Source: Yersinia aldovae ATCC 35236 (GTDB lineage Bacteria; Pseudomonadota; Gammaproteobacteria; Enterobacterales; Enterobacteriaceae). Taken from it: a stretch of DNA of 64,000 bases. This document shows positions 51,010 through 64,000 of the stretch, piece after piece. The notes beneath the pieces were generated by a model. The model saw nothing but the letters and a program-made list of their open reading frames with translations, made no database searches and was not told the origin of the DNA. Position numbers and translations under genes: made by a program. The DNA is taken from positions 62,001-126,000 of the forward strand of contig NZ_ACCB01000001.1 of assembly GCF_000173735.1 (NCBI RefSeq). Reading direction: 5' to 3'. Position 1 is the stretch's first letter; every line of letters starts with the position of its first letter.

Positions 51010-52215
51010 CTAGCTGCCGCTCAACATGGCAGACTCAATGCGCCGCTGATTAAATTGCCAGTAAAGCCCTACCAACGTAATCAAACCGATAACCCCCAGC
51101 AGGAACCACGGCAATTCTGGCATTTCCAGTGTTCGGCCAGTATCGTACATCCACCCCCCGCCGGTATAGCCTAATGCGCCACCCAGTGCCAGGCCAAGGC
51201 GACTAAAGCCCATATAGCTGCCACGAGCACGGGAATCCGCCAGAGACGCACTGAGGGTTTCACGCGCCGGTTCAGCGATAATGGAACCCATATAGAAGAA
51301 GCAGATAAACATAAATAGTGTTTGTAAATGGGTAATCAGGCCAATTGGGAATAGGCTTAACGTCATGATCAGTAGCCCGAACATCAAACGTTGCTCCAGG
51401 CGAAAACGTTTTTCACTCCAGCGGGCAATCGGGTATAGCAAGGTCAGTGACAGTGCGGCTTCAATCGCGTACATCCATTTTACCGAGGCCGGCGATCCGG
51501 CAACTTCATTGACCACGATAGGCAGCATCAGCATCACTTGTACTGACAACATATAGTAGCCCGTGAGTGTCAAGACGTAAGTGACAAAGCGGCGATCACG
51601 CAGCACCCGCATTAGGCCCTCTTTCATCGGCGCACGCACGGTAGATATGCGATAAGCGGGGAGTAACCACAGATTCCAGCCCGCCGCTAAGACGAAAATA
51701 ACCGCGCCAGTCCAGCAAACAAAGTGGAAGTCGTATTGCAGCAGCCAGCTACCAATCAATGCACCAATCACCGCGCCGGCGCTGTCTTGCATCATGAGCA
51801 GAGAGTAAAAACGGCCACGTTCATGCGGGCGGGTCAGCTTAATTACCAGCGCGGTGCGCGGTGGGTCAAACAGCGTGCCGCCTAACCCTGAGAGCGCACA
51901 GGAGAGCAACAGTATCCAAGGCTCATTTGCCATCGCCATAAAAGCAAATCCGGCGGCTCGCATCAACATACCGGTGACTATCATCGGTTTGGCACCGAAC
52001 CGGTCGGCAATTGCGCCGCCGAAGATGCCTAATCCTTGCTGTACAAGTTGTCTCAACCCCAACGCAAGGCCAACAATGACCGCTGCCCAGCCAAGTTGAT
52101 CGACAAACCGGATAGAAATGAGTGGGAAAACGACAAAAAAGCCCAACACAACTAACAAGTTATCAAGCAATAAGAAATACTTACCCAAGCTGCGAGCCTG
52201 TGATACCAAAGCCAT
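51010..52215 (-). CDS. mdtH: MFS multidrug transporter MdtH
   Basis: The 401-residue, 12-span protein matches MdtH/YceL of E. coli (402): [19 protein letters not shown] at the start, [18 protein letters not shown] as loop 2-3, and [21 protein letters not shown]. It is a proton-driven efflux pump reported to give low-level quinolone resistance. It is divergent from rimJ, with 287 bases between. Confidence 0.93.
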   Translation of the reverse strand: MALVSQARSLGKYFLLLDNLLVVLGFFVVFPLISIRFVDQLGWAAVIVGLALGLRQLVQQGLGIFGGAIADRFGAKPMIVTGMLMRAAGFAFMAMANEPWILLLSCALSGLGGTLFDPPRTALVIKLTRPHERGRFYSLLMMQDSAGAVIGALIGSWLLQYDFHFVCWTGAVIFVLAAGWNLWLLPAYRISTVRAPMKEGLMRVLRDRRFVTYVLTLTGYYMLSVQVMLMLPIVVNEVAGSPASVKWMYAIEAALSLTLLYPIARWSEKRFRLEQRLMFGLLIMTLSLFPIGLITHLQTLFMFICFFYMGSIIAEPARETLSASLADSRARGSYMGFSRLGLALGGALGYTGGGWMYDTGRTLEMPELPWFLLGVIGLITLVGLYWQFNQRRIESAMLSGS

Positions 52216-52502
52216 GCTTCACCGTCAGAAATCAGAAAAGGGGGATACAAATCACGCTTATAGTTTGTACCGAAATTGATAGAAACGATAGAGGGTAGAC
52301 AGATAATATTTTTTATCGTCAATACGTTACCTCATCGACTGTTTCATAATAAAATACGGTTTTAGCCGTTCAGTGTTTGAATTTATGGTTTTTAATAGTA
52401 ACAGGCGATAAAGGGCATTTTACGCCGTGCCCTTGCAGCAGGTATATTGATCAAAACAGATTTCGGTTCCGTTGAGTACCGCGTGCAGCCCAAGGGGAGC
52501 AG

Positions 52503-53087
52503 ATGTTCGGCTATCATTCAGCAATACCTAAAATACGCCTGACGACGGATCGTATGTCACTGCGGCTGGTTCATGAGCGTGATGCCTACCGAATGGCGGA
52601 GTTTTACGCGGAGAATCAGGCATTTCTCAAACCGTGGGAACCGGTGCGTGATCAAAGTCATTGTATGCCTTCGGGCTGGCAAGCGCGCTTGGGCATGATT
52701 ATGGAACTGCAAAAGCAGGGCAGTGCTTATTACTTTATTCTGCTGGACCCAGAAGAAAAAGAAGTGCGTGGAGTGGCTAATTTTAGCAACATATTGCGCG
52801 GCTCGTTTCATGCCTGTTTTCTCGGTTATTCGCTGGGTGAGCGCTGGCAGGGGCAGGGGTTAATGTTTGAAGCACTGCAACCGTTGATTCGTTATATGCA
52901 GCGGCAAGAGCGGATGCACCGTATTATGGCGAATTATATGCCGCATAATCATCGCAGTGGCAGCTTACTGGAACGTTTGGGGTTTGAGCGCGAAGGTTAT
53001 GCCAAAGATTATTTATTGATTGATGGCCAGTGGCGCGATCATGTGCTGACGGCTTTGACTCACCAAGAATGGACGCCAACTCGCTGA
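52503..53087 (+). CDS. rimJ: Ribosomal protein uS5 alanine N-acetyltransferase RimJ
   Basis: The 194-residue GNAT enzyme acetylates the N-terminal alanine of uS5. Typical stretches are [42 protein letters not shown] and [26 protein letters not shown] (the last two cover the acetyl-CoA site). AGGGGAG lies 3 bases before the ATG. The order rimJ-yceH-mviM-murJ is as in E. coli; yceH starts 7 bases later. Confidence 0.95.
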   Translation: MFGYHSAIPKIRLTTDRMSLRLVHERDAYRMAEFYAENQAFLKPWEPVRDQSHCMPSGWQARLGMIMELQKQGSAYYFILLDPEEKEVRGVANFSNILRGSFHACFLGYSLGERWQGQGLMFEALQPLIRYMQRQERMHRIMANYMPHNHRSGSLLERLGFEREGYAKDYLLIDGQWRDHVLTALTHQEWTPTR

Positions 53088-53094
53088 GGTCAGG

Positions 53095-53736
53095 ATGAAA
53101 CATATTTTAAACGCCCAGGAAGCCAGAGTTATCGGGAGTTTGCTGGAAAAGCAAGTGACAACGCCAGAGCAATATCCGATGTCGCTCAATGGCGTAACCA
53201 TCGCCTGTAATCAGAAAACCAACCGTGAACCGGTGATGGAGTTATCCGACACAGAAGTGCAGCAAACGCTGGATTTTCTGTTGAAAAAGCATCTTATCCG
53301 CACCCAAAGCGGCAACCGGGTAATGAAGTACGAGCAGCGTTTTTGCAATTCTGAATTTGGCAATCTCAAATTCTCTCCTGCCGAAGTTGCGGTAATGACC
53401 ACCCTATTATTACGTGGCGCACAGACACCGGGTGAGTTACGCACCCGCACCAGCCGGATGTACGAGTTTGCTGATGTAGCAGAAACGGAGGCGGTGCTGA
53501 CCCAATTGTCACTGCGTGAAGATGGGCCATTTGTGGTGCGTTTGGCGCGTGAACCGGGTAAGCGTGAAAGCCGCTTTATGCATTTATTCAGTGGCGATGT
53601 GGCTACAGCTCCGGCCGTAGATGAGGGCGATAAAAGCAGCGTAAATAGTCTTGAAGCCAGAGTTGCCCAGCTTGAGCAGCAGGTCACTGCACTGACTCGC
53701 CGCCTGGATGAAGTGCTGCTCCAACTGGATGATTGA
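53095..53736 (+). CDS. yceH: DUF480 protein YceH
   Basis: The 213-residue protein matches Yce[30 protein letters not shown] and [20 protein letters not shown] are two winged-helix halves. A C-terminal coiled coil ([26 protein letters not shown]) ends the protein. Function unknown; the fold suggests nucleic-acid or protein binding. It is immediately followed by mviM, the ATG beginning one base after the stop. Confidence 0.92.
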   Translation: MKHILNAQEARVIGSLLEKQVTTPEQYPMSLNGVTIACNQKTNREPVMELSDTEVQQTLDFLLKKHLIRTQSGNRVMKYEQRFCNSEFGNLKFSPAEVAVMTTLLLRGAQTPGELRTRTSRMYEFADVAETEAVLTQLSLREDGPFVVRLAREPGKRESRFMHLFSGDVATAPAVDEGDKSSVNSLEARVAQLEQQVTALTRRLDEVLLQLDD

Positions 53737-53737
53737 T

Positions 53738-54688
53738 ATGAATTTGATAAAAACGTTAGCTGTGGGCAAAAAGATAAGGATTGGTATTGTGGGGCTGGGC
53801 GGCATTGCGCAAAAGGCCTATTTACCTATCCTGACGCAAGCACGAGACTGGCAGTTGGTTGGGGCGTTTTCCCCCAATCAGGCCAAAGCGCAACCCGTTT
53901 GCGACAGCTACCGGATGCGCTATTTCTCACGGTTGGACACGTTAGCCGCTGATTGTGATGCTGTCTTTGTCCACAGCAGTACCACCAGTCACTTTCAGGT
54001 GGTGAGAGCGTTACTGCAAGCGGGCAAGCATGTCTATGTTGATAAGCCATTAGCTGAAACACTTGACCAGTCCGAACAATTGATTCAACTGGCCGCTAAA
54101 CAGCATTTGGCGCTGATGGTAGGCTTTAATCGCCGTTTTGCACCTTTATATCAACAACTTAAGCAATGGTTGGCCACCCCGGCCTCACTGCGAATGGAGA
54201 AGCATCGTCAAGATAGCATCGGGCCAAATGATGCCCGCTTTACCCTGATTGATGATTACCTGCATGTGGTCGATACGGCATTGTGGTTAGGTGGCGCAGG
54301 CGCAAAACTGGGTACTGGGCGAGTACAGGTTAATGCCCAAGGGCAGATGTTGTATGCCGAACATCATTTTCAGCAGGCTGACTGCCTGATCACCACCAGT
54401 ATGCATCGTCAGGCTGGAACTCAGCGTGAAAGTGTGCACGCGGTCAGTCGCGGTGCCTGCTATCAGGTTACGGATATGCGCCAATGGCAACAGGAGTCGG
54501 AGGGGCAGGTCATCAATATCCCCGTCCCTGGCTGGCAAACCACACTGGAGCAGCGGGGCTTTACTGGCGCAGTGCATCACTTTATTACCGCTGCCAGTAA
54601 CCAAACGGCACCACAGGTTTCAGGTGAGGAAGCCATTTACGCACAACGCATGATTGAGCGAATCCTACAACAGCACGCCGAAGGATAA
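53738..54688 (+). CDS. mviM: Gfo/Idh/MocA-family oxidoreductase MviM (YceM)
   Basis: The 316-residue protein has the Rossmann motif RIGIVGLGGIAQKAYLPIL, the DAVFVHSSTTSHFQVV and HVYVDKPLAE segments, and a C-terminal substrate domain. It is a putative NAD(P)-dependent sugar-type dehydrogenase with no known substrate. I start it at 53738; an in-frame ATG at 53708 lies inside yceH. About 250 bases without a gene separate it from murJ. Confidence 0.92.
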   Translation: MNLIKTLAVGKKIRIGIVGLGGIAQKAYLPILTQARDWQLVGAFSPNQAKAQPVCDSYRMRYFSRLDTLAADCDAVFVHSSTTSHFQVVRALLQAGKHVYVDKPLAETLDQSEQLIQLAAKQHLALMVGFNRRFAPLYQQLKQWLATPASLRMEKHRQDSIGPNDARFTLIDDYLHVVDTALWLGGAGAKLGTGRVQVNAQGQMLYAEHHFQQADCLITTSMHRQAGTQRESVHAVSRGACYQVTDMRQWQQESEGQVINIPVPGWQTTLEQRGFTGAVHHFITAASNQTAPQVSGEEAIYAQRMIERILQQHAEG

Positions 54689-54937
54689 CGGGCGCAATCA
54701 CACCGGCTGAAAAGCCTATTGGTATCAGCAATCTGTTACACCTTGCTGTGGCTATTTATGTGCGGATACGTAAACTGACGCCTGTTCTAAAACAGCCTTA
54801 GGCTCGCTTCCATCGGTGTAGCCAGCATTGGGTAAATATGATGCCTGCTGTGCGCAGGTGTGAGTGTTTACGGCGTATTTTAAAAAACAGATCGAAAACA
54901 GGTCTACAGACAGATCAGAAGCCCAGCAGAAAAATAT

Positions 54938-56473
54938 ATGAATCTACTTAAATCATTGGCTGCGGTCAGTTCCATGACCATGTTTTCCCGCGTATTGGGC
55001 TTTGCCCGTGATGCTATTGTGGCGCGGGTATTTGGGGCAGGGATGGCAACGGATGCCTTCTTTGTGGCATTTAAATTGCCTAACTTACTGCGGCGCATTT
55101 TCGCCGAGGGAGCTTTCTCTCAGGCATTCGTACCGATTCTGGCGGAGTATAAGAGCCAACAGGGTGAGGAGGCGACACGCACTTTTATCGCTTATGTCTC
55201 CGGTTTGTTAACCTTGATACTGGCTGTCGTCACCGTATTGGGGATGCTGGCAGCACCTTGGGTCATTTTTATCACGGCCCCCGGTTTTACCGATACACCG
55301 GATAAGTTTGCGCTGACCTCCGCCCTGCTACGGGTGACATTCCCTTATATCCTGTTGATCTCGCTGGCTTCCTTGGTCGGTGCAATTCTTAATACCTGGA
55401 ACCGATTCTCCATACCGGCGTTTGCCCCCACTTTCCTTAATGTCAGCATGATCGGTTTTGCGCTCTTTGCCGCGCCGTACTTTAACCCGCCGGTGATGGC
55501 ACTGGCCTGGGCGGTGGTGGTGGGTGGGGTGCTGCAATTGGGCTATCAACTGCCTCATTTAAAGAAGATAGGCATGTTGGTGTTACCACGCCTGTCACTG
55601 CGAGATGCGGGGGTCTGGCGAGTGATGCGCCAAATGGGGCCTGCTATTCTCGGTGTTTCGGTTAGTCAAATCTCTCTGATTATTAACACTATTTTTGCTT
55701 CATTCTTGGTTTCAGGTTCAGTCTCATGGATGTATTACGCGGACCGTTTGATGGAGTTTCCATCGGGTGTGCTGGGAGTGGCATTAGGCACCATCTTACT
55801 GCCGTCGTTAGCGAAGAGTTTTTCCAGTGGCAACCACGATGAATATTCCAGATTGATGGATTGGGGGTTGCGTCTGTGTTTCTTGCTGGCTCTGCCCAGT
55901 GCCGTGGCTCTAGGGATTTTAGCCAAACCACTGACGGTATCGTTATTCCAATACGGTAAATTCAGCGCCTTTGATGCGGCTATGACGCAACGCGCGCTGG
56001 TGGCTTACTCCGTCGGCCTGATGGGGCTGATTGTAGTAAAAGTGTTGGCTCCGGGGTTCTACTCCCGTCAGGACATCAAAACACCGGTAAAAATCGCCAT
56101 TATCACGTTGATATTGACTCAGGTGATGAACTTAATCTTTATCGGCCCGCTCAAACACGCGGGGCTATCACTGTCTATTGGTCTGGGGGCTTGCCTGAAT
56201 GCCAGCTTGCTTTATTGGCAGTTGCGCAAGCAGAAGATTTTCCAACCGCAACCGGGCTGGGCGGTGTTCCTGACTAAACTGGTGATTGGTGTGGTGGTGA
56301 TGTCGGTCGTTCTGCTAGGGTTGCTATGGGTGATGCCTGAATGGGATGTGGGTGGCATGGCTTACCGCTTGTTGCGCTTATCGGCAGTGGTAGCGGCAGG
56401 GGTTATTACCTATTTTGCGGCGCTGGCGTTACTTGGATTTAAAGTGCGAGATTTTGCGCGTAGAACTCATTGA
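54938..56473 (+). CDS. murJ: Lipid II flippase MurJ (MviN)
   Basis: The 511-residue protein has 14 membrane spans of the MOP superfamily. The start [25 protein letters not shown] and the segments [52 protein letters not shown] and [17 protein letters not shown] are MurJ signatures; the arginines of the central cavity are in these. It flips lipid II across the inner membrane and is essential. Length is identical to E. coli MurJ. A shared terminator follows. Confidence 0.96.
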   Translation: MNLLKSLAAVSSMTMFSRVLGFARDAIVARVFGAGMATDAFFVAFKLPNLLRRIFAEGAFSQAFVPILAEYKSQQGEEATRTFIAYVSGLLTLILAVVTVLGMLAAPWVIFITAPGFTDTPDKFALTSALLRVTFPYILLISLASLVGAILNTWNRFSIPAFAPTFLNVSMIGFALFAAPYFNPPVMALAWAVVVGGVLQLGYQLPHLKKIGMLVLPRLSLRDAGVWRVMRQMGPAILGVSVSQISLIINTIFASFLVSGSVSWMYYADRLMEFPSGVLGVALGTILLPSLAKSFSSGNHDEYSRLMDWGLRLCFLLALPSAVALGILAKPLTVSLFQYGKFSAFDAAMTQRALVAYSVGLMGLIVVKVLAPGFYSRQDIKTPVKIAIITLILTQVMNLIFIGPLKHAGLSLSIGLGACLNASLLYWQLRKQKIFQPQPGWAVFLTKLVIGVVVMSVVLLGLLWVMPEWDVGGMAYRLLRLSAVVAAGVITYFAALALLGFKVRDFARRTH

Positions 56474-56488
56474 TTTGTCAGTAATAAC

Positions 56489-56510
56489 AAAAGGCCCTGC
56501 GGGGCCTTTT
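56489..56510. terminator. Bidirectional terminator between murJ and argS
   Basis: AAAAGGCCC and GGGCCTTTT form a 9 bp perfect stem around a TGCG loop, with T-tracts on both strands, 16 bases after murJ and 21 bases after the argS stop. Confidence 0.88.
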
Positions 56511-56530
56511 GTATTTTGTCGTAATAAAAA

Positions 56531-58261
56531 CTACATCCGTTCGACCGTCTGAATACCCAACGTATCCAAACCTTGTTTCAATGTTTTTGCCGTTAACATT
56601 GCCAGCTTAAGGCGGCTTTGACGGCTCTCTTCGCTGTCTGCATTCAGGATCTGGCAGTGTTCGTAGAAACTGGAGAACAACCCTGCCAAATCATACAGAT
56701 AAGAACACATTACATGCGGAGTACCTTCGCGGGCTACGGCAGTAATGACTTCTTCAAACTGCAACAGGCGGGTTGCCAGCGACGCTTCACGCTCTTCGGT
56801 GATGACCAATGGCAGTGTCAGGCTGCTCTCATCAATGCCGGCACGTTTAAACACCGATATCACGCGGGTGTAAGCATACTGCATATAAGGTGCGGTATTG
56901 CCATCCAGTGCCAACATGTTATCCCAATCAAAGATATAGTCAGTGGTACGGCTTTTAGATAAATCTGCATATTTCACCGCGCCAATACCAACAGCTTCAA
57001 CCACTTGCTTGAGTTCATCCGCTGGCATATCTGGGTTTTTCTCGGCAATCAGTTTGCCTGCACGCTCAATGGCTTCATCCAGCAAATCGGATAACTTAAC
57101 GGTGCCACCTGAACGGGTTTTAAACGGTTTGCCATCTTTGCCCAGCATCATGCCGAACATATGGTGTTCCAATGGCACCGACTCGGGCACATACCCTGCC
57201 TTGCGTACGATAGTCCAGGCTTGCATCAGATGTTGATGCTGGCGGCTATCGATATAGTACAGTACGCGATCAGCCCCGAGTGTTTCGTAGCGGTATTTGG
57301 CGCAGGCGATATCTGTGGTGGTGTAGAGGTAGCCGCCATCCTTTTTCTGGATGATAACGCCCATTGGCTCGCCGTCTTTATTTTTATACTCATCCAGATA
57401 GACAACAGTTGCACCTTCACTTTCGACCGCCAACCCTTTGGCTTTCAGGTCAGCGACAATCCCCGGCAGCATTGGGTTATACAGGCTTTCACCCATAACG
57501 TCGTCTTGGGTCAGGGTGACATTTAGGCGATTGTAGGCAATCTGATTTTGCGCCATCGTGATATCTACCAGCTTGCGCCACATTGCACGGCAATACTCAT
57601 CGCCGCCTTGCAGTTTCACCACATAAGCGCGGGCACGTTTGGCAAATTCTTCATCTTCGTCATAGGTTTTCTTGGCTTGTTGATAGAAAAGCTCCAGATC
57701 CGATAGCCCCATATCACTGGCATTTTCATTCTGCATTTTTTCCAGATAGGCAATCAACATGCCGAACTGAGTGCCCCAGTCGCCGACGTGGTTGGCTCGA
57801 ATGACGTTATGGCCTAAAAACTCTAAAGTTCGTACCGCCGCATCACCAATAATGGTTGAGCGCAGGTGGCCTACATGCATCTGTTTCGCGACATTGGGGG
57901 CTGAGTAGTCAACTACAATCGTCAGCGGTTCGACCGGTGCAACGCCGAGTTTCGGTGCGGTTAGCGCATACTCAACTTTTTCTGCAACCCATTGGCGGTC
58001 AAGGAAGATATTGATAAAACCAGGGCCGGCAATTTCAACTTTGCTGGCAATGCCGGTGAGGTCAAGCTGCTCAATGACTTTTTCTGCCAGTTGCCGTGGT
58101 TGCATACCCAGTTTTTTGGCCACGGCCATCACGCCGTTTGCTTGATAATCGCCAAATTGCACTTTGGCAGATTGGCGAACTTGTGCTTCGCACTCCGCCG
58201 GAGCACCTGCTGCAATCAGCGCCTGGCTGACTTTATCTGAGAGAAGAGCCTGAATATTCAC
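56531..58261 (-). CDS. argS: Arginyl-tRNA synthetase
   Basis: The 576-residue class I synthetase has the HIGH-type motif [12 protein letters not shown] within [13 protein letters not shown]. An N-terminal Add-1 domain (residues 1-110) binds the tRNA D-loop, and the KMSKS region is relaxed, as in ArgRS ([18 protein letters not shown]). The anticodon-binding domain forms the C-terminus ending IQTVERM. Length is as in E. coli (577). It is transcribed divergently from yecM. Confidence 0.97.
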   Translation of the reverse strand: MNIQALLSDKVSQALIAAGAPAECEAQVRQSAKVQFGDYQANGVMAVAKKLGMQPRQLAEKVIEQLDLTGIASKVEIAGPGFINIFLDRQWVAEKVEYALTAPKLGVAPVEPLTIVVDYSAPNVAKQMHVGHLRSTIIGDAAVRTLEFLGHNVIRANHVGDWGTQFGMLIAYLEKMQNENASDMGLSDLELFYQQAKKTYDEDEEFAKRARAYVVKLQGGDEYCRAMWRKLVDITMAQNQIAYNRLNVTLTQDDVMGESLYNPMLPGIVADLKAKGLAVESEGATVVYLDEYKNKDGEPMGVIIQKKDGGYLYTTTDIACAKYRYETLGADRVLYYIDSRQHQHLMQAWTIVRKAGYVPESVPLEHHMFGMMLGKDGKPFKTRSGGTVKLSDLLDEAIERAGKLIAEKNPDMPADELKQVVEAVGIGAVKYADLSKSRTTDYIFDWDNMLALDGNTAPYMQYAYTRVISVFKRAGIDESSLTLPLVITEEREASLATRLLQFEEVITAVAREGTPHVMCSYLYDLAGLFSSFYEHCQILNADSEESRQSRLKLAMLTAKTLKQGLDTLGIQTVERM

Positions 58262-58597
58262 CGAGTTACCTTAATTACGCACGAAAGAGTTATTAATTGC
58301 GCACAGAAATCTCTGTGCCAGTTAATTCAAACAAGACCTGCCCCCACATGGCAAAGCGTATGGGGCGGCGGTCAGGTAGAGTGTTAGCCACAATATGTCA
58401 GGATTTATACCATATTTGATTATCGACGTCAGCATCAGGTCTTTGCAGAGCATTAAACTCAAGCCAAGTGGTGATTTTATTAGCAATACATAATCCATAA
58501 TAAAGAAACGCTTAGATAAAACATGGCTGCTGCGTTGGAATAAAGGTAAATTATAGCCGCTTAAAATCCCTAAATATCCATCAGCATGGAGAGTCAG
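58262..58597. other. Divergent control region of argS and yecM
   Basis: No gene or strong repeat is seen in these 336 bases; it presumably holds both promoters. Confidence 0.4.
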
Positions 58598-59158
58598 ATG
58601 CGCGCCCTGAAAGATATCGCTGAGTTGCAGGACTTATTAACAGACCAACCCCGGTTTGAGCAAAAACTGTCGCGCTTCGCGGCTAAATTAAAACTGGATT
58701 TGGCACAATTCCAGGCTGACCATATTTCATTGCGTTGCCATCAAACTGAAACTGCCGAGCGTTGGCGTCGTGGATTACAACATTGTGGTTATTTGATGTC
58801 CGAGACACAAATTAATGGACGGTCAATTTGCTTGTTCGATTTAGCACAGCCTCTGGTTGTTGGGCCGTGGCAGATTGATTGTGTTGAATTGCCTTATCCG
58901 GGCAAAACCCATTATCCTCATCAGGGGTGGGAGCACATTGAGTTAGTCTTGCCAGGAGATGCACAAACCCTGATGCAACGCGCCCGCGCGCTATTACCCG
59001 ATGAATTGCCCGCAGGAGTTAGCGTAAAGTTTAGTTCGCCGCAAGGGGAGGATGAGCGATTGCCAAACCCGACATTGGCTGTCACCGATGGTCAGATAAC
59101 GATTAAATTTCACCCTTATACGTTACGTCAGATTGTCGCCAGCGAGCAGTGTCGCTAA
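58598..59158 (+). CDS. yecM: VOC-superfamily protein YecM
   Basis: The 186-residue protein matches YecM: ADHISLRCHQTETAERW, VVGPWQIDCVELPYPGKTHYPHQGWEHIELVLPG and VTDGQITIKFHP. His and Glu residues in these resemble the metal site of glyoxalase-type folds, but no activity is known. GGAGAG lies before the chosen ATG at 58598; an ATG 12 bases earlier is in frame. Confidence 0.92.
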   Translation: MRALKDIAELQDLLTDQPRFEQKLSRFAAKLKLDLAQFQADHISLRCHQTETAERWRRGLQHCGYLMSETQINGRSICLFDLAQPLVVGPWQIDCVELPYPGKTHYPHQGWEHIELVLPGDAQTLMQRARALLPDELPAGVSVKFSSPQGEDERLPNPTLAVTDGQITIKFHPYTLRQIVASEQCR

Positions 59159-59428
59159 CGTCTATGGGTTATTTATTTCGATATTGATTATCACTTATGG
59201 TTGTCCCTGTGACTGACGTCTACTCATAAATTTAAAATGAGTGCCATAGTCAACACTTCAGCATGGCTGAGTGAGTGCGGTTGCCGATTTAATGTGACAT
59301 TGTTTTTAGATTGAAAATTGTCATTCGATATTTGTTTTATTCAGTAGCGAAATTGTTAGGTGGTTTATATACCCCAGATAGCAGGGGGCACCCACTGTCG
59401 CAGTAAGATCCGTCAAACGGGGGAAAAA

Positions 59429-60193
59429 ATGACTATATTGGAAATTTGTTGCTATAGCGTCGATTGCGCGCAAATAGCAGAAAAGGCAGGAGCCGACCGG
59501 ATTGAATTATGCTGCGGTCAGTCTGAAGGGGGGTTAACGCCTAGCGTCGGTGCATTAATGCAGGCCAGAGAAACCGTCACGATACCGGTTCATCCGATCG
59601 TGCGGCCTCGCGGTGGTGATTTTTGTTATAGCCATAATGATTTTGCTATCATCAAAAATGACGTTGCCCGGATTCGTGATCTGGGGTTTGCCGGCGTCGT
59701 TGTCGGGGTGTTGGATACTGACGGCCATATTGACATGCCACGGATGCGGGAAATCATGTCCCTCAGTGGCTCACTGGCTGTCACGTTCCATCGTGCATTT
59801 GATATGTGCCAAAACCCGATGATCGCGTTACAACAACTGGCCGATTTGAACGTTGCACGTATTCTTACCTCTGGCCAGCAGCAGAACGCAGAGTTGGGTT
59901 TATCCTTACTGAAAGATTTGGTTGCCGCGACGCAATGCAGTGGGCCGGTTATTATGGCTGGTGCCGGGGTTCGTTTGACTAATATGCAGAAATTTATTGA
60001 TGCGGGTATTCGCGAGTTGCACAGTTCTGCTGGCCGCACCATTCCATCGACCATGAAATACCGTAAAGCCGGTGTCACCATGTGCGCAGACAGTGATGTC
60101 GATGAATTCGCTCATTACTGTGTGGATGGCGAAGTGGTTGAGGCGATGAAGAGTTTATTGGTAATGGGCACGCCACTTTCACGCAGTGCTTAG
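59429..60193 (+). CDS. cutC: CutC family copper homeostasis protein
   Basis: The 254-residue TIM-barrel protein has the CutC signature [38 protein letters not shown] and VTFHRAFDM. Copper tolerance has been ascribed to CutC, but a direct role is disputed for E. coli. The ATG at 59429 follows GGGGGAAAA; the frame is open to 59360. The neighbours are as in E. coli apart from torYZ, which is missing here. Confidence 0.93.
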   Translation: MTILEICCYSVDCAQIAEKAGADRIELCCGQSEGGLTPSVGALMQARETVTIPVHPIVRPRGGDFCYSHNDFAIIKNDVARIRDLGFAGVVVGVLDTDGHIDMPRMREIMSLSGSLAVTFHRAFDMCQNPMIALQQLADLNVARILTSGQQQNAELGLSLLKDLVAATQCSGPVIMAGAGVRLTNMQKFIDAGIRELHSSAGRTIPSTMKYRKAGVTMCADSDVDEFAHYCVDGEVVEAMKSLLVMGTPLSRSA

Positions 60194-60225
60194 AACCTGC
60201 GGGCTTAACGCTATAGCCTGATTAG

Positions 60226-60254
60226 AACGCCCCGGCCTATCAAGTCGGGGCGTT
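60226..60254. terminator. Hairpin between cutC and cmoB
   Basis: AACGCCCCG (60226-60234) and CGGGGCGTT (60246-60254) form a 9 bp perfect stem between the converging genes. T-tracts are short on both sides, so efficiency is uncertain. Confidence 0.65.
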
Positions 60255-60260
60255 TACGCG

Positions 60261-62637
<2,377 letters not shown>

Positions 62638-62761
62638 TTTCAACTCCATTGCCCAACATAGACCGGCCGAATAATGATAACCGCACACTGGGTTACTGTC
62701 GCTAGAAAAATGGACAGAATGTCATTTCTTTAGGTTGTGTTTAGTGTCTGGAAAGATGAAC

Positions 62762-63577
62762 TTAAAACAGTGTCTCTTGCTCAGGCCAATCCGGTGGTGC
62801 GGCTAATGTTGGTATCAGCGCGGCCAGGTGCTGCCAAATCTTCTGTGCCTGCTGTGGCGAGTCACCGTTATCGGGGGTGTGGATGAAGACATAAGGTTGA
62901 TATTGCTGTGCCCACAAGGGCAGTTTCTGCATCCACGGTGAGAATAGCGCCAGATTATCATCCAGTTGGTCACCACCAATAAACCGCACCAGAGGCTGGC
63001 CGGCGGTGACCACGGCATGAACCGGCAAACGTGGCTTCTTACTTTGCGCATCACGCACCGCAGCGGTTGACGGTTTTGCCGCATGAATAGGGCGGCTATC
63101 TAATATCACCCGATTGATTGAACGCTGGTGTAAGCCTTGATTAAGGGCTAACTCAGCGGACCCTTTGGCAAAAAATTCAGGATGGCGCACTTCGACCGCA
63201 TAATGGAAACCCACAGGTAATTTATCGAGAAATTGCCACAGACGATTCAACTCATTTGGCCCGAAAGCGGCGGGTAACTGCAACCACAACTGACCAATGC
63301 GGTCATGCAATGGGGCCAGACAGTGGTAAAAAGCCTGCAAATCTTTATCACAGTCACGCAGGGCCGCTTGATGGCTGATGGTAGAGGGGAATTTAAAGCA
63401 AAAGCGGAAGTTATCGGGTGTCATATCGTGCCAGCGTTGTACTATTTCCAGCCGTGGCAGTGCATAAAAAGTAGTATTTCCTTCAACACAGTTAAAGTAG
63501 CGGCTGTAATCCGCCAAGTCCTTGATACCCAATCGGTTCCAGGTTGGGTGGTGCCATTGCGGCAGTCCTATATACAT
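62762..63577 (-). CDS. yecE: DUF72 protein YecE
   Basis: The 271-residue TIM-barrel-like protein matches YecE/DUF72: MYIGLPQWHHPTW, NCVEGNTTFYALP, FCFKFPSTISH, LWLQLPAAFGP and YVFIHTPDNGDSP. Function unknown. It follows yecD on the same strand, with the repeat at 63594 between them. Confidence 0.92.
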   Translation of the reverse strand: MYIGLPQWHHPTWNRLGIKDLADYSRYFNCVEGNTTFYALPRLEIVQRWHDMTPDNFRFCFKFPSTISHQAALRDCDKDLQAFYHCLAPLHDRIGQLWLQLPAAFGPNELNRLWQFLDKLPVGFHYAVEVRHPEFFAKGSAELALNQGLHQRSINRVILDSRPIHAAKPSTAAVRDAQSKKPRLPVHAVVTAGQPLVRFIGGDQLDDNLALFSPWMQKLPLWAQQYQPYVFIHTPDNGDSPQQAQKIWQHLAALIPTLAAPPDWPEQETLF

Positions 63578-63593
63578 CTTTTACCCTTCTTAC

Positions 63594-63693
63594 TTGGCGC
63601 TACAGCGTTGTTAGCTGCATTCACGTACCCGAATCACTGACCAACGTCAGCTCATCGGGATTTTTTCATTTGCTGCCTGGCTGTAACGCCAAT
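63594..63693. repeat. Palindromic miniature repeat, copy C
   Basis: TTGGCGCTACAGCG (63594-63607) pairs imperfectly with GCTGTAACGCCAA (63680-63692). The inside contains CATTCACGTACCCGAATCACTGAC, nearly the same as in copy B at 50091, and CAT-TTGCTGCCTGG-type text as in copies A and B. It lies in the yecE-yecD gap. Confidence 0.65.
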
Positions 63694-63750
63694 TAGTTTG
63701 GATATTCCATTGCTACTAGACGTTGCCGCGTTGTTAGCACAAATTTAACG

Positions 63751-64000
63751 TTAAGCGCTCAGGGCTGCAAGGATCTCGGTACTGTTGCGTACGCGGGAGA
63801 TGCGGGGGAAGATTTTTTCAACCGCGAATTGCTGCATTTCAGCGCTGGCAGTACTGCAACCATCTTCTGCAATCACTAGTTCATAACCGTGCTCCCAGGC
63901 GGCGCGGGCGGTGGATTCAACGCCAATATTGGTAGCAATTCCCGCCAGTACGATGGTTTTGATCCCGCGGCGACGCAGTTGTAAATCTAAATCGGTACCG
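63751..64000 (-). CDS. yecD: Isochorismatase-family protein YecD, 5' part outside the window
   Basis: The last 82 codons are present, reading [20 protein letters not shown], then [22 protein letters not shown] and [11 protein letters not shown], to the stop at 63751. The cis-peptide and cysteine region of cysteine hydrolases is altered to ATNIGVES, as I recall for E. coli YecD, so catalytic activity is doubtful. The start lies beyond the right edge. Confidence 0.88.
   Translation of the reverse strand, partial: GTDLDLQLRRRGIKTIVLAGIATNIGVESTARAAWEHGYELVIAEDGCSTASAEMQQFAVEKIFPRISRVRNSTEILAALSA

Overview
The window reads as chromosomal DNA of an Enterobacterales bacterium, most probably a Yersinia species. 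The proteins are close to E. coli orthologues throughout, but the gene order is a patchwork of E. coli blocks (narX; ydcR; astCADBE; arsRBC; ychF-pth-ychH-prs-ispE-lolB-hemA-prfA-prmC-sirB2-sirB1-kdsA; ghrA-ycdX-ycdY; mdtH-rimJ-yceH-mviM-murJ; argS-yecM-cutC-cmoB-cmoA-yecN-yecE-yecD). A hut locus that E. coli lacks is inserted among them. Small palindromic intergenic repeats of the kind common in Yersinia also occur. The genus is inferred from recollection of gene order and protein similarity; no search was run.

Layout. 1-6.2 kb (minus strand): a truncated MFS transporter, then a cluster transcribed cydA-cydB-DUF2474-narX, i.e. a short-Q-loop bd-type quinol oxidase next to a nitrate sensor kinase that has no narL. 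6.2-7.7 kb: the MocR-type regulator ydcR. 8.2-14.4 kb: the arginine succinyltransferase (AST) operon, with a sigma-54-like promoter, an ArgR-like box and a frameshifted astE. 15.1-16.2 kb: an OmpC/OmpF-type porin. 16.3-21.4 kb: hutC-hutI-hutG diverging from hutF-hutD, with matching operators in both control regions. 22.0-26.9 kb: a CUT2 (ribose-type) sugar ABC transporter, the remains of an FCD/GntR regulator and an RpiB/LacAB-type isomerase resembling DhuI. 27-30.3 kb: the LysM/M23 lipoprotein actS (ygeR) and arsRBC.

30.4-42.3 kb is a housekeeping block: ychF, pth, ychH, prs, ispE, lolB, hemA, prfA, prmC, sirB2, sirB1 and kdsA. A 149-codon gene of unknown function lies between pth and ychF. 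42.4-45.7 kb holds a frameshifted dauA and a membrane diguanylate cyclase. 45.8-47.35 kb carries two nearly identical tRNA-Ser(GGA) genes flanking an AT-rich gene for an unusual GDPD-family protein. 47.5-56.5 kb holds ghrA, ycdX, ycdY, yceB, mdtH, rimJ, yceH, mviM and murJ. 56.5-64 kb holds argS, yecM, cutC, cmoB, cmoA, yecN, yecE and the 3' part of yecD.

Together the accessory genes deal with nitrogen and carbon scavenging (arginine to glutamate and succinate; histidine intermediates to glutamate), respiration, uptake of an unidentified sugar, and arsenic export. Three reading frames (astE, dauA and the GDPD gene start) are each broken at a homopolymer run. These are either real decay or phase variation, or consensus errors. 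I saw no transposase, integrase, prophage or CRISPR array. The most rewarding places for a second look are the tRNA-flanked GDPD islet, the sugar transporter/isomerase locus, the NarX-oxidase pairing, the 15-codon ORF at 33601 and the palindromic repeat family.
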